A program made the translations under genes and the position numbers. Positions 7,301 to 14,029 of a DNA stretch of 19,429 nt are shown here, piece by piece. Source of the stretch: an uncultured Collinsella sp. (GTDB lineage Bacteria; Actinomycetota; Coriobacteriia; Coriobacteriales; Coriobacteriaceae); the NCBI GenBank assembly GCA_938023905.1, contig CALJCO010000083.1, forward strand, positions 1 to 19,429, given 5' to 3'. Under the pieces are notes generated by a model. It saw nothing but the letters and a program-made list of their open reading frames with translations. It had not been told where the DNA came from and made no database searches. Each line of letters begins with the position of its first letter. Position 1 is the stretch's first letter.

Positions 7301-9616
7301 GCCACGGGCTACTATCCGAACGATGGAGACACGCTCGAGCTCGTGTACGAGGATCCCACGGGCACGCCTTCGAGCCAGGTAACGGTCACGATGGAGATTA
7401 TTGGCAAAAAGGCCGAGATAGCTCAGCGTTGGACGAGCCCTTCGACCCAGGTGTTTGCTAAGGGCACGTCGATTAAGGATGCCTCTGCTGCTTACTTCGA
7501 TGCCCTTGGCATAAAGTCAAAAATGTACGACCAATTTGGCTATTGGGGCGTCTATAGTCTCGTATCTCCGCTTGATGGCACCGAGCTGTCGGGTGCATGG
7601 TCGTTCTTTGTCAACGGCGTTCCTGGGTCTCAGCTCGATAGCGATTACGTGCTCAAGTCTGGCGACAAAATCGTCTGGGCTTTTGCTCCCGGCGATACTG
7701 TGCCCGGCGTCGACAGTGTTGTTGTTGACCCGGGTGCCGCACGTCCTAACTGGGATAGCGATTGGCCTGGTTATACGAGCGCCGACAAAGTAACCGACGC
7801 TCCTGTGCCCACGAAGGACGCTGAGGCAAAATGGGTGAGCGAGCTCAAGGGCTCGGACGAATGGAACAAGGGTATTTCCGACCCGTTGCTGGTCGGTGAC
7901 TACCTCTATGTGGCCGTTGGTTCCAAGTTGCTCAAGAAGAATGCCGACACGGGTGAGACCGTTGCCGAATCGCCTTTGGCGGCAAAGATCGATACGACCT
8001 CGCGTATGGTATACACCGACGGCGTGATACTCGTGCCGCTTTCGAGCGGTCGCCTTCAGGCGCTGACAGTTGATGCTCTGGCGACGGTTTGGGTTACCGA
8101 TGAGTTGCCGGCCGGTCCCGATGGCACCCAGCAGTCTCTTGCTTCCGTTACGGTTCGTGACGGCTATGCTTATTTTGGTACCGCTTCGGCCAGCTGGACT
8201 GATTCGAGCGATGGCTATCTGCTCTGCGTGCGCATTTCTGACGGCGAGGTTATGTGGCAGCATAAGAACGAGAACAGCAAGGGCTACTATTGGGCCGGCT
8301 TGACGTTCTCGGGCAATTATGGCGTCATCGCAGATGATTCCGGTACGGTGAGCACGGTCGACCCCGAAACTGGAAAGACTGTTGCGTCGCTCAAGATTGC
8401 CGAGCGCGTGCGCGCGACCGTGCTGGTCGATGGGTCGATCGCCTATGTCGTGAGTGCTGATGGCGTTTTGCATAAGCTTTCGGTTGGAGCGGACGGAGCG
8501 CTTTCCGAGCTTGGCAAGGTGACGTTTGGTAGCAGCTCGACCTCGACGCCGGTGCTGGTCAACGGCAAGATTGTGGTCGGAGGCGCATCGACCGAGTCCT
8601 TTATGGGCGGTTATCAGAACAAGTACACGTATCACTACGGTCAGCTTGCAGTGATCGATGCCGAGACGCTTGTTGTGGACTATTCCATTTACAAGGCAGA
8701 CGGTAGCTACATTCGCCAGGGAACTTCGGGAGGCGGTGACGTAAAGTCTCAGCCGGTTGTTTCTGTCCAGAATGGCGAGACGTACATCTACTTTACGTCC
8801 AACAACAACCCGGGCGGCATCTATCGCTACCGTATTGGTGACGACGAGGCCGAGCTGCTCTATACGCCGGCGGCCGGAGACCAGCAGTACTGCATGGCTT
8901 CTATTTCGGTCGGATCCGATGGCTCGCTCTACTATGTCAATGACTCGGGCAAGCTGTTTGCTGTCAAGGGCAATGGTCAAAGGGCCAAACGCTATACCGT
9001 GACGTTTGACGCTAACGGTAAGGATACAGCGATGCCCGATTCTCAACGCGTGAAGGAAGGCAAGGCGGCGACGGAGCCCTCGACTAAGCCGCAGTGCAAG
9101 GGCTACACCTTTGCCGGTTGGTACACCGATGCTGCCTGCACCAAGGTGTATGACTTTAGCGTTGCGGTGACGGCTGATATGACGCTGTATGCCAAGTGGG
9201 TCAAGAATGCTGTTAACCCTGGCGGTAACGGTGGCTCTGGCTCCAATGGCGGCTCCAACGGCAATGGCGGCGCTGGTTCTGGCTCCGGCAACGGCACAAA
9301 CGGCCAGCAGGCTGGCGGTGCTGTTTCGCCTGGGCAGAAGCCGGTGTCGTCGACCACGACCGAGACCAAGGACGGCAAGGATTCCAAGAAGGATTCCGAC
9401 AAGTCCGACAAGAAGGACAGCAAGAAGTCTGATAAGAAGTCCAGCAAGTCCAGCTCCAAGTCCGATACAGGCTCGGCTGCCGCGACTACCGCTAAGAAGT
9501 CCGCTGAGGCTCCTGTGCAGCAGTCTGGCTTCAATCCGCTTGCCATCGTTGGTGTTGCGGCTGGCGTGATCGGGCTTGCTGTTATCGGCGTGTTCGTGTT
9601 TACCAAGCGTCGGTAG
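4388..9616 (+). CDS. Giant B12-riboswitch-controlled surface protein: Ig-like repeats, two DUF4430 domains, PQQ-type beta-propeller, InlB B-repeat, C-terminal membrane anchor
   Basis: A 1742-aa exported protein. In order: a signal peptide with a basic n-region, hydrophobic core at about 27-39 and likely cleavage after Ala47 (LWA|EG); an acidic Ala/Ser/Asp-rich linker to about 155; six Ig-like repeats marked by a YxW-type core near 208, 347, 480, 581, 700 and 812; two DUF4430 (transcobalamin-like C-terminal) domains at about 873-989 and 997-1103, with the FDING and FFVNG cores followed by NDGD and KSGD; a PQQ-type beta-propeller of repeated blade strands at about 1128-1532; an InlB B-type repeat (FDANG...FAGWYTD...LYAKW) at about 1535-1607; a Gly/Ser/Asn then Lys/Ser/Asp linker; and a final helix ending FTKRR. 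No LPXTG motif is present. I chose ATG 4388 from its AGGAG site and signal-peptide position; ATG 4307 is a possible alternative. Cobalamin binding is inferred from the riboswitch and DUF4430. Confidence 0.88.
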   Translation: MDMFEDECQRASWRRHGAIARGVAKRGLVAFLAFAMAFGTTPAQLWAEGAGGIAEAVAAATPGEGAESADGAVDSTAPAAGTNDSAADKSSEAGDMSSDAPDNAGNDAPGDPAAPDSGSATPANEASDTSAEASDAAAVDSEANAVEAAPRAAATFSSKNGVSVGTSRSPGRWAGSNYSAFIQNATTLYANVWTSSSKRASVSGCTYQWLAADISNRNDADNSAFVAVEGQTSASIVLDDALRTQLNGKCLRVRITDASGNVVYGPTKSCNNQKLTATNTIKAPVPTKTALDAKSYVLIQSSADDSSSYSSVKAEMLNPGTTLWANAYDGEAVPNKRIAAQAVWTYQWLASDSRDAEDSAYQAIPEQTAQSLTITDELASQLAGKYIRVKVVGDGQELYGPSGSFNTPSSVSYNTPGPVAASDQIALGHIVLAYNGAEFGDDYESIPNANVGDTIKAAAYYLNYDTPTDLYGSDKVDFSWWVADSADGSFEQVATGDTYTVAKECANRYLKVVAKAKKGIPGSDGCETKAGRILPKGATTLDSVVFTNASKGAKDTGSTIEACAYKAADYSTEPVTEGVAYTWRWSFVDPSSSAFDAKNDWHVVEGKTDGSFTIPDDYAKRWVSVSATAGDNTVEATTAVAVKAAGSHELFLTYLKKVVGDQSDGARFVYKSGEKIGVIAFEKTAAGTKGAELASDQLTYTWQIADNAQGPFTTLTDENAHRPSFVISKKYVGKYLKCIVDGGYNTDYASTRNAIVKGEDAKAYTLTSVNVASSGNLAQVGGTLTPTANYMATGDWGDYETALPEGSLVDYRWYLADDAEGTNAHELFGADETIGVVTLPPSAEGKYAYVVANAGNNDVKSAAWLVNSSDEKSLSVNVSVVGVSKHDVGQSYDFVDWVPSTSFNWSSIQKMSAWDIFAKVLDDAGYSYSTDGGVPYSVTNPDKSQTLAMESTAYGYKYWRFDINGQAANSYATGYYPNDGDTLELVYEDPTGTPSSQVTVTMEIIGKKAEIAQRWTSPSTQVFAKGTSIKDASAAYFDALGIKSKMYDQFGYWGVYSLVSPLDGTELSGAWSFFVNGVPGSQLDSDYVLKSGDKIVWAFAPGDTVPGVDSVVVDPGAARPNWDSDWPGYTSADKVTDAPVPTKDAEAKWVSELKGSDEWNKGISDPLLVGDYLYVAVGSKLLKKNADTGETVAESPLAAKIDTTSRMVYTDGVILVPLSSGRLQALTVDALATVWVTDELPAGPDGTQQSLASVTVRDGYAYFGTASASWTDSSDGYLLCVRISDGEVMWQHKNENSKGYYWAGLTFSGNYGVIADDSGTVSTVDPETGKTVASLKIAERVRATVLVDGSIAYVVSADGVLHKLSVGADGALSELGKVTFGSSSTSTPVLVNGKIVVGGASTESFMGGYQNKYTYHYGQLAVIDAETLVVDYSIYKADGSYIRQGTSGGGDVKSQPVVSVQNGETYIYFTSNNNPGGIYRYRIGDDEAELLYTPAAGDQQYCMASISVGSDGSLYYVNDSGKLFAVKGNGQRAKRYTVTFDANGKDTAMPDSQRVKEGKAATEPSTKPQCKGYTFAGWYTDAACTKVYDFSVAVTADMTLYAKWVKNAVNPGGNGGSGSNGGSNGNGGAGSGSGNGTNGQQAGGAVSPGQKPVSSTTTETKDGKDSKKDSDKSDKKDSKKSDKKSSKSSSKSDTGSAAATTAKKSAEAPVQQSGFNPLAIVGVAAGVIGLAVIGVFVFTKRR

Positions 9617-9620
9617 GTGA
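9615..9620 (+). promoter_or_regulatory. Ribosome binding site favouring GTG 9626
   Basis: AGGTGA matches the 3' half of the full Shine-Dalgarno sequence (GGAGGTGA) and lies 5 bases before GTG 9626. It overlaps the previous stop codon and the other possible start, GTG 9617. Confidence 0.5.
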
Positions 9621-9625
9621 GGGCT

Positions 9626-10534
9626 GTGTCCAATAAGCCTCAGGACGCCGACTCCAAGCAACCCGACTCGTCGTTCATTCAGCTTGACGATGCAAAGCAA
9701 AAGGGCGCCGCTTCGGCGGCGTCCGCCCCCCGTCGCAAGGCGCTTGTTGGCGTCCTGACAGCCGCCAGTATTGCACTCATTGTCGTTTCGTTGGGTTTTG
9801 TCCACCCCTCTGTCAGCGGTGCATGGTCCATCGACTGGATTGCGCGGGCTGTGACAGGGGAAAGCGTCGTCGCCAAGGATGCGTCGGTTTCCGGCTCGAC
9901 TACCGCTTCGAGCAAGGCTGCGTCCAAGGACTCCAAATCTTCGGACAATGCGAAGGACGGGTCGAAGGATTCGGATGAATCTGATTCCAAGGACAAGTCT
10001 GAATCTTCGGACAAGAAATCTGACAAGGATTCGAAGGAGAAGAAGTCCGGAGGCAAGGGCGGCAAGAAGTCCAACAACACGTCTGCCGGACAGGGCTCCG
10101 AATCCGCTGGCGGATCGAACGCTTCTAACGGTTCGTCTTCGGGCGGTGGCTCGGCGACCGGCGGTGGGTCTGCATCCAACAGTGGCAACGCCTCTGCGGG
10201 CAATCAGGGCGGCTCGCAGGAGTCCGGCTACGTTACGGTGACGGTTTCGGTCACATCGAGCGCTGTGGGCAATCCTGTGTCCTCTGGTGGCACCTTTACC
10301 TTTAATGAAGGCGCTACCGTCTACGATGCCCTGTGCGCGCTGGGCCTTTCTGTCAACGCACATGGCTCGTCGTACGGCACGTATGTCGCCGCTATCGGCG
10401 GCCTGGCCGAGAAACAGTATGGCGGCACGAGCGGCTGGATGTACTCCGTCAACGGCACAACGCCTATGACGGCCTGCAGCAACTACGTTCTCTCAAACGG
10501 CGACAACGTAGTCTGGTATTACGTTACAGGCTAG
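9626..10534 (+). CDS. N-terminally anchored surface protein with a C-terminal DUF4430 (transcobalamin-like) domain
   Basis: A 302-aa protein of three parts. A short cytoplasmic tail is followed by one membrane helix (about 39-59, starting KALVGVLTAA). Then comes a long outward-facing linker rich in Ser/Asp/Lys, changing to Gly/Ser/Asn. The last 100 residues (201-302) are a DUF4430 domain with the classic end pattern GWMYSVNG...LSNGDNVVWYYVTG. It starts 9 bases after the giant surface gene, so the two share one transcript under the cobalamin riboswitch. Orientation is mirrored relative to its neighbour: it is held by its N-terminus with the binding domain at the free C-terminus. DUF4430 resembles the beta-rich C-terminal domain of intrinsic factor and transcobalamin, so a B12-binding role is plausible but unproven. 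GTG 9617 is an alternative start that adds three residues. Confidence 0.85.
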   Translation: MSNKPQDADSKQPDSSFIQLDDAKQKGAASAASAPRRKALVGVLTAASIALIVVSLGFVHPSVSGAWSIDWIARAVTGESVVAKDASVSGSTTASSKAASKDSKSSDNAKDGSKDSDESDSKDKSESSDKKSDKDSKEKKSGGKGGKKSNNTSAGQGSESAGGSNASNGSSSGGGSATGGGSASNSGNASAGNQGGSQESGYVTVTVSVTSSAVGNPVSSGGTFTFNEGATVYDALCALGLSVNAHGSSYGTYVAAIGGLAEKQYGGTSGWMYSVNGTTPMTACSNYVLSNGDNVVWYYVTG

Positions 10535-10554
10535 AGGCTTCGACATAACGCGCC

Positions 10555-10594
10555 AAACGGGCGGTTCGGACAAACATCCGGGCCGCCCGTTTTT
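10555..10594 (+). terminator. Rho-independent terminator of the DUF4430 operon
   Basis: ACGGGCGG (10557-10564) pairs with CCGCCCGT (10583-10590). The stem can extend with CGGA/TCCG inside it, and a run of five T follows (10590-10594). Confidence 0.85.
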
Positions 10595-10631
10595 CATGCG
10601 AATGGGACTGGTTCGCTGGGTCTCTCGGCAA

Positions 10632-10667
10632 ATAAAAAGCCGGTTGGAACGTGAATTCCAACCGGCT
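10632..10667 (-). terminator. Rho-independent terminator of the fbp-gtrA-gtrA operon
   Basis: A perfect 12-bp stem, AGCCGGTTGGAA with TTCCAACCGGCT, encloses a 6-base loop. On the minus strand it is followed by a T-rich tail (TTTTT ATT), placing it just after the second GtrA gene. Confidence 0.88.
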
Positions 10668-10692
10668 GCGAAGCGAGATTATATTGAGTCGT

Positions 10693-11100
10693 CTACGACT
10701 GTGCGCCTTCGAGGAAGAAGCGGCGGCTAAAGTAGTTGTACCAGGTGACCAGGAACGTGGCGATGGCCTTCATGGCTTGGTAGCCGATGCTCAAAAACGT
10801 GACGCCCACAAACATGTACAGGTCGTTGAGGCCCAGGCCGATCACCGACAGGATGGTGAAGATCGTGAACTCGCGCTTGCGGCTCATGCCCTCGCGGTGG
10901 TCGAACACGTACTTCATGCTGAGCCAGTAGTTGACCACGACGGACGTGATGAACGAAACCGTGGTGCTCATCAAGAAGTCGAGGTGAAACAGCTCGACGA
11001 GCGCAATGAGCATACCCCAGTCGATGCCAAAGGAGACAAGACCCACGACAGCGAACTTGAGGAACTGCTTGGTATGAGGTTGTGCCAGTGCCTTGCGCAC
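10693..11100 (-). CDS. GtrA-family four-helix membrane protein (second copy)
   Basis: A 135-aa integral membrane protein of the GtrA family. Members are linked to moving lipid-carried sugars (such as undecaprenyl-phosphate glucose) across the membrane, or to cell-wall polysaccharide assembly. It has four hydrophobic segments (starting about residues 14, 42, 79 and 108) and the family motifs VVGLVSFGIDW near the start, NYWLSMKYVF in the middle and YNYFSRRFFLEG at the end. The start is GTG 11100, preceded by GGATGTGAT, which is one mismatch from a full Shine-Dalgarno sequence. It follows its paralog after a 218-base gap, and its stop precedes the strong terminator at 10632-10667. No glycosyltransferase, the usual GtrA partner, is in view, so the substrate is unknown. 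Confidence 0.88.
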   Translation of the reverse strand: MRKALAQPHTKQFLKFAVVGLVSFGIDWGMLIALVELFHLDFLMSTTVSFITSVVVNYWLSMKYVFDHREGMSRKREFTIFTILSVIGLGLNDLYMFVGVTFLSIGYQAMKAIATFLVTWYNYFSRRFFLEGAQS

Positions 11101-11182
11101 GTAATCACATCCAATGCGTTGATGAATCGAGCAGAGGATACTTTAGAGCTTTTGCAAGGGAAACGTAAGGTCCTTGCCAAGA

Positions 11183-11297
11183 ACTATACGAACTCGCCAA
11201 ATTTTCAAGAGCTAATCCGCAAACGTTGAAAACTTGCCCGTAAACGAGCAATGCCCGCGAACAACACGGCGCTCGACGCGCGTCATCCGTGGGCATT
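11183..11297 (-). other. 218-base gap between the two GtrA genes: long hairpin and possible internal promoter
   Basis: AATGCCCGCG (11250-11259) pairs with CGTGGGCATT (11288-11297) over 10 bp with one G-T pair, forming a hairpin after the first GtrA gene on the minus strand. Its tail is only weakly T-rich, so termination would be partial. Further down, TATAGT (plus-strand ACTATA, 11183-11188) could serve as a -10 for the second GtrA gene, but its best -35 (TTGAAA) is spaced only 14 bases away. Confidence 0.3.
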
Positions 11298-11318
11298 GTA
11301 AAGCTGTAAGGTTGCGAG

Positions 11319-11714
11319 TTACTTGGTCTCGTCGCCTTCCAGGAAGATCTTTCGGGTCACAAAGTTGTAGACCATGACAAGCGCGGTGGCGCAGATCTTG
11401 GCGATATTGGCCTCGAGTCCCAGGCCGGCGTTGAGTGTCAACACGATACCGTCGTTGAGTGCCAGGCCGATCACGGACAGCACGACAAAGATAATGAACT
11501 CGCGGCGGCGGCTTATGCCTTCCTTGTGCGCAAACACGTATTTCATGCTTGCGAGGTAGTTAAAGATGAGTGAGATGATAAAGCCGCTGGTGTTGGCGAT
11601 TAGGATGTTAAGGCCCAGACCGTAGTGGAGCAGATTCATAATGCCAAAGTCGATGACCGTGGCAATGACGCCGACGACGCCAAACTTCATGATCTGCGCA
11701 AGGAGCTTTTGCAT
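11319..11714 (-). CDS. GtrA-family four-helix membrane protein (first copy)
   Basis: A 131-aa integral membrane protein of the GtrA family, of typical length. It has four hydrophobic segments, an opening FGVVGVIATVIDFG motif, NYLASMKYVFAHKEG in the middle and YNFVTRKIFLEG at the end. It is a clear paralog of the next gene: both carry SMKYVF, a basic loop (SRRREF / SRKREF) and LSVIGL-LND at matching places, while the outer helices differ. The start is ATG 11714, with AAGGCAGG just upstream; the in-frame TTG at 11777 would add 21 unlikely residues. It lies 78 bases after fbp on the same strand, so the two may be co-transcribed. The family usually works with a lipid-linked sugar pathway, but the partner is not in this window. 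Confidence 0.9.
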   Translation of the reverse strand: MQKLLAQIMKFGVVGVIATVIDFGIMNLLHYGLGLNILIANTSGFIISLIFNYLASMKYVFAHKEGISRRREFIIFVVLSVIGLALNDGIVLTLNAGLGLEANIAKICATALVMVYNFVTRKIFLEGDETK

Positions 11715-11792
11715 GGTACCTGCCTTATGGTGGCGCCGGGGCGCCGCGGGGATGACAAACTCAGCAAGTTTAGCCAATCCCCGCGGGTGGGG

Positions 11793-13709
11793 CTAGACGC
11801 GCTCCTCGATAGCACCGTTTCTATATGCATCGAGCAGCTGGCGCAGATCCTGGATCTGGCTGCGGATCTTGGCGCCGGTATCGGTGTCGCTCACCATGCG
11901 GCGGCGGTCGGCCTCGTCAAAGCGGTTGGTCTCGCTTTCGATGTCCACGTTGCGCGTGAGTGCCTCGGCAACGGTGGTAAAGGCCTGGTGCGACTTGAGG
12001 CGGCATCCTCGCGAGCTCGAGATAAGCGTGTAGCCGGCGATGCCCGTCTTGGGATGGTAAGCGCGGCAGAATCCGCCATCGATGACCAGCAGCTTGCCCT
12101 CGGCGCGGATGGGCTGCTCGCCCTTGGTGGTTTTAACGGGCGTGTGGCCGTTGATGATGTGACCGGTCGGTGAGCATGCCATGGGCGCGACGCCAAACTC
12201 GCGCATGATGTCGTCGCAGACCGAGGGCGACTTGGTAAGCGTAAAGTACGGGTCCATCGGCTCGACCCAGGTGCTCTTGTCGGCGATATAGGCGCGCTCA
12301 AAGGTACGCACCAGGCGTCCGCTGGCGGGTGAGTTAAAGCCAATCCACAGGTACCACATCCAGTCGAGAGCGTCGCGGTCGCCCACGCGCCAGGCGCGGC
12401 GGGCGATGTGGTCGCAAAAATCGAGATAATCGCGGCCAGCGTGCCAGGTGCCCAGGCAGTTCATGCTGCTAAAGGTGCCGTCTTCGTTGAGCGGCACGCA
12501 GCCGTGGAACAGCAGGTTGCCGTTGGCGACCTTGTACATCGAGCCGTGGGAATAGAGGAAATCGATATGGCGATGCAGGTGATCGGCGGTGACAAACTCG
12601 GACACGAGCTTGTCGATGATGTGCTGCTCCTGAGACGTGAGCGTATAGGGGTCCGCCGGGTCGACGGTGGGGAAGTCGTTGGTCGTGAGCGGCCACACGC
12701 TGCCGTCGGCGAGCGTGACCGTGCCGGTGCCGTGATCGATCTTGTCGAGTAACAGACGGTCGGTCATGTCGAACTCGGGATGGCGCTGGATAATCTGGCC
12801 CTCGAGCTTAAAGAGCAGGACGTTGATGGCCTTGATCAGTGGGGTGATGGACTCACCGGCGGTGTAGGTGGCATCGGCAAAGGCGACAAGCTCACGCAGC
12901 GAGATGCCGTAGTCGTTCTCCAGGATCTCGTAGTTGTCGTAGCGTAGGTTGTTGCGCAGCACCGTTGCGATGCAGGCGGGCTCACCGGCCGCAGCGCCCA
13001 TCCACAGCAGGTCGTGGTTGCCCCACTGGATGTCGAGTGAATGGTAGGTGAGCAGGCGGTCCATAATCTTGGCAGCGCCGCCGCCGCGGTCGAAGATGTC
13101 GCCCACCAGGTGCAGGTGGTCGACGGCCAGGCGCTTGATGAGCGAGGCGAGCGACTCGATAAAGTCGTCGGCGCTGGCGGTCTCCAGAATGGACTCCACG
13201 ATGCGCTCGTGATAACGCACGCGATAGTTGTTCTCGTCCGGATGCGTGTGCAGCAGCTCGTCGATGATGTAGGCGTAATCGCGTGGGATGGCCTTACGCA
13301 CCTTGGAGCGCGTATAGCGGCTCGAAAGCGAGCGGGCGACCATGATGAGCTGGTCAAGCATCGTCCTGTACCAGGTGGGCGAGTCTTCGCGCCGGCTGCG
13401 GACCAGGTCGATCTTCTCGCGCGGGTAGTAGATGAGCGTGCACAGCTCGCCCTTTTCGTCAAAGGAAAGCGTGTCGCCAAAAATCTCGTCGACATGTTCG
13501 CGCACGACGCCCGAGCAGTTGTTGAGGATGTGCATAAAGGCTTCGTACTCGCCATGCACGTCGCTCATAAAATGCTCGGTGCCTTTGGGTAGGTTGAGGA
13601 TGGCCGAGAGGTTGATAATTTCGGTAAATGCGGATTGTTCGGTGGGGAACTGTCTCGACAGCAGGCGCAGATACTTGAAGTCTTGCGGATTGCGATCGAA
13701 TGCGACCAT
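11793..13709 (-). CDS. fbp: Class III fructose-1,6-bisphosphatase
   Basis: Cytoplasmic gluconeogenic enzyme that removes the 1-phosphate from fructose-1,6-bisphosphate to give fructose-6-phosphate. It is the Firmicutes-type class III form, built on a metallophosphoesterase fold. The metal-binding motifs are in place: SDVHGEY (49-55), GDIFDRGG (203-210), GNHD (230-233) and the later INGHTPVK. The 638-aa length matches the family (about 640-670). I chose ATG 13709, beginning MVAFDRNPQDFKYLRLLS, because AAGGTG lies about six bases upstream; the in-frame ATG at 13754 would add 15 residues and place the start inside the upstream inverted repeat. Two GtrA genes follow on the same strand. A perfect inverted repeat at 13737-13766 suggests an operator, fitting a gene that is normally repressed when sugar is plentiful. 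Confidence 0.95.
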   Translation of the reverse strand: MVAFDRNPQDFKYLRLLSRQFPTEQSAFTEIINLSAILNLPKGTEHFMSDVHGEYEAFMHILNNCSGVVREHVDEIFGDTLSFDEKGELCTLIYYPREKIDLVRSRREDSPTWYRTMLDQLIMVARSLSSRYTRSKVRKAIPRDYAYIIDELLHTHPDENNYRVRYHERIVESILETASADDFIESLASLIKRLAVDHLHLVGDIFDRGGGAAKIMDRLLTYHSLDIQWGNHDLLWMGAAAGEPACIATVLRNNLRYDNYEILENDYGISLRELVAFADATYTAGESITPLIKAINVLLFKLEGQIIQRHPEFDMTDRLLLDKIDHGTGTVTLADGSVWPLTTNDFPTVDPADPYTLTSQEQHIIDKLVSEFVTADHLHRHIDFLYSHGSMYKVANGNLLFHGCVPLNEDGTFSSMNCLGTWHAGRDYLDFCDHIARRAWRVGDRDALDWMWYLWIGFNSPASGRLVRTFERAYIADKSTWVEPMDPYFTLTKSPSVCDDIMREFGVAPMACSPTGHIINGHTPVKTTKGEQPIRAEGKLLVIDGGFCRAYHPKTGIAGYTLISSSRGCRLKSHQAFTTVAEALTRNVDIESETNRFDEADRRRMVSDTDTGAKIRSQIQDLRQLLDAYRNGAIEERV

Positions 13710-13736
13710 GAAACACCTTCCGATAGGGCTGGTAAA

Positions 13737-13766
13737 ACTGATAAACAGTGTCAAACGTTTATCAGT
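13737..13766 (-). promoter_or_regulatory. Perfect inverted repeat, probable operator upstream of fbp
   Basis: ACTGATAAAC (13737-13746) and GTTTATCAGT (13757-13766) are exact inverted repeats with a 10-base spacer. On the minus strand the spacer contains TTGACA (13749-13754), a consensus -35 box pointing toward fbp. No good -10 lies at the usual distance. A regulator dimer bound here would cover the promoter, and the fbp start is only 28 bases away. It could also form an RNA hairpin if transcribed. Confidence 0.55.
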
Positions 13767-13824
13767 ATGCGCCGCTTTTGTTTCGATTGGGGATGGGCGG
13801 CCGAATTGTTAGCCGAACGGTTTG

Positions 13825-13838
13825 CTAAATCGATTTAG
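13825..13838. repeat. 14-bp perfect palindrome
   Basis: CTAAATCGATTTAG reads the same on both strands. It lies about 115 bases upstream of fbp and 190 upstream of degV, a position suited to a regulator site for either gene, though a chance palindrome cannot be excluded. Confidence 0.3.
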
Positions 13839-13992
13839 TGGAGGTAGATATGGCGGTTGAGTGGAGACGAAGCGGGTGATTTTGCCCACGTTGGCCCATG
13901 GCGGGGGATGGGGATGTTCATGATAAAGATATTGGATGCAAATGGTTCGCATTGGTAAATAGCGGACATTTGTATCGTATTTAGGCTTGCTG

Positions 13993-14001
13993 TGCGATAA
14001 T
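13993..14001 (+). promoter_or_regulatory. Probable extended -10 promoter of degV
   Basis: TGCGATAAT is an extended -10 (TGn followed by GATAAT), 28 bases before the degV start. Upstream, TTGTAT (13970-13975) is a weak -35 candidate at a long spacing, which extended -10 promoters tolerate. Confidence 0.5.
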
Positions 14002-14029
14002 TTGCGCAGCAATACTTAAGGAGCCTCAT

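Larger units (their letters stand above)
13710..14029. other. 320-base divergent intergenic region between fbp and degV
   Basis: No gene is supported here. It carries the inverted repeat near fbp, a second palindrome (13825-13838) and the degV promoter and ribosome site. The open frames that cross it have coding-unlike content (His/Pro/Tyr-rich) and no ribosome site. Base composition is more AT-rich than the flanking genes, as expected for a regulatory stretch. Confidence 0.6.

Noticed and set aside
7770..8985. The propeller region as a PQQ-dependent dehydrogenase
   Set aside because: Only blade-like repeats are seen, without the enzyme's conserved cofactor and catalytic residues; a binding or structural propeller is more likely.
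7517..10363. A 948-codon open frame on the minus strand inside the DUF4430 operon
   Set aside because: It is opposite two well-supported genes, with Arg/Gly/Ile-rich shadow composition and no ribosome site. GC-rich coding DNA often leaves such antisense frames open.
11105..11296. Short minus-strand open frame between the two GtrA genes
   Set aside because: No ribosome site, no recognisable protein pattern, and it overlaps the hairpin at 11250-11297.
13809..14012. Short minus-strand open frame in the fbp-degV intergenic region
   Set aside because: It has no ribosome site and an odd His/Pro/Tyr-rich translation, and overlaps the promoter region of degV.
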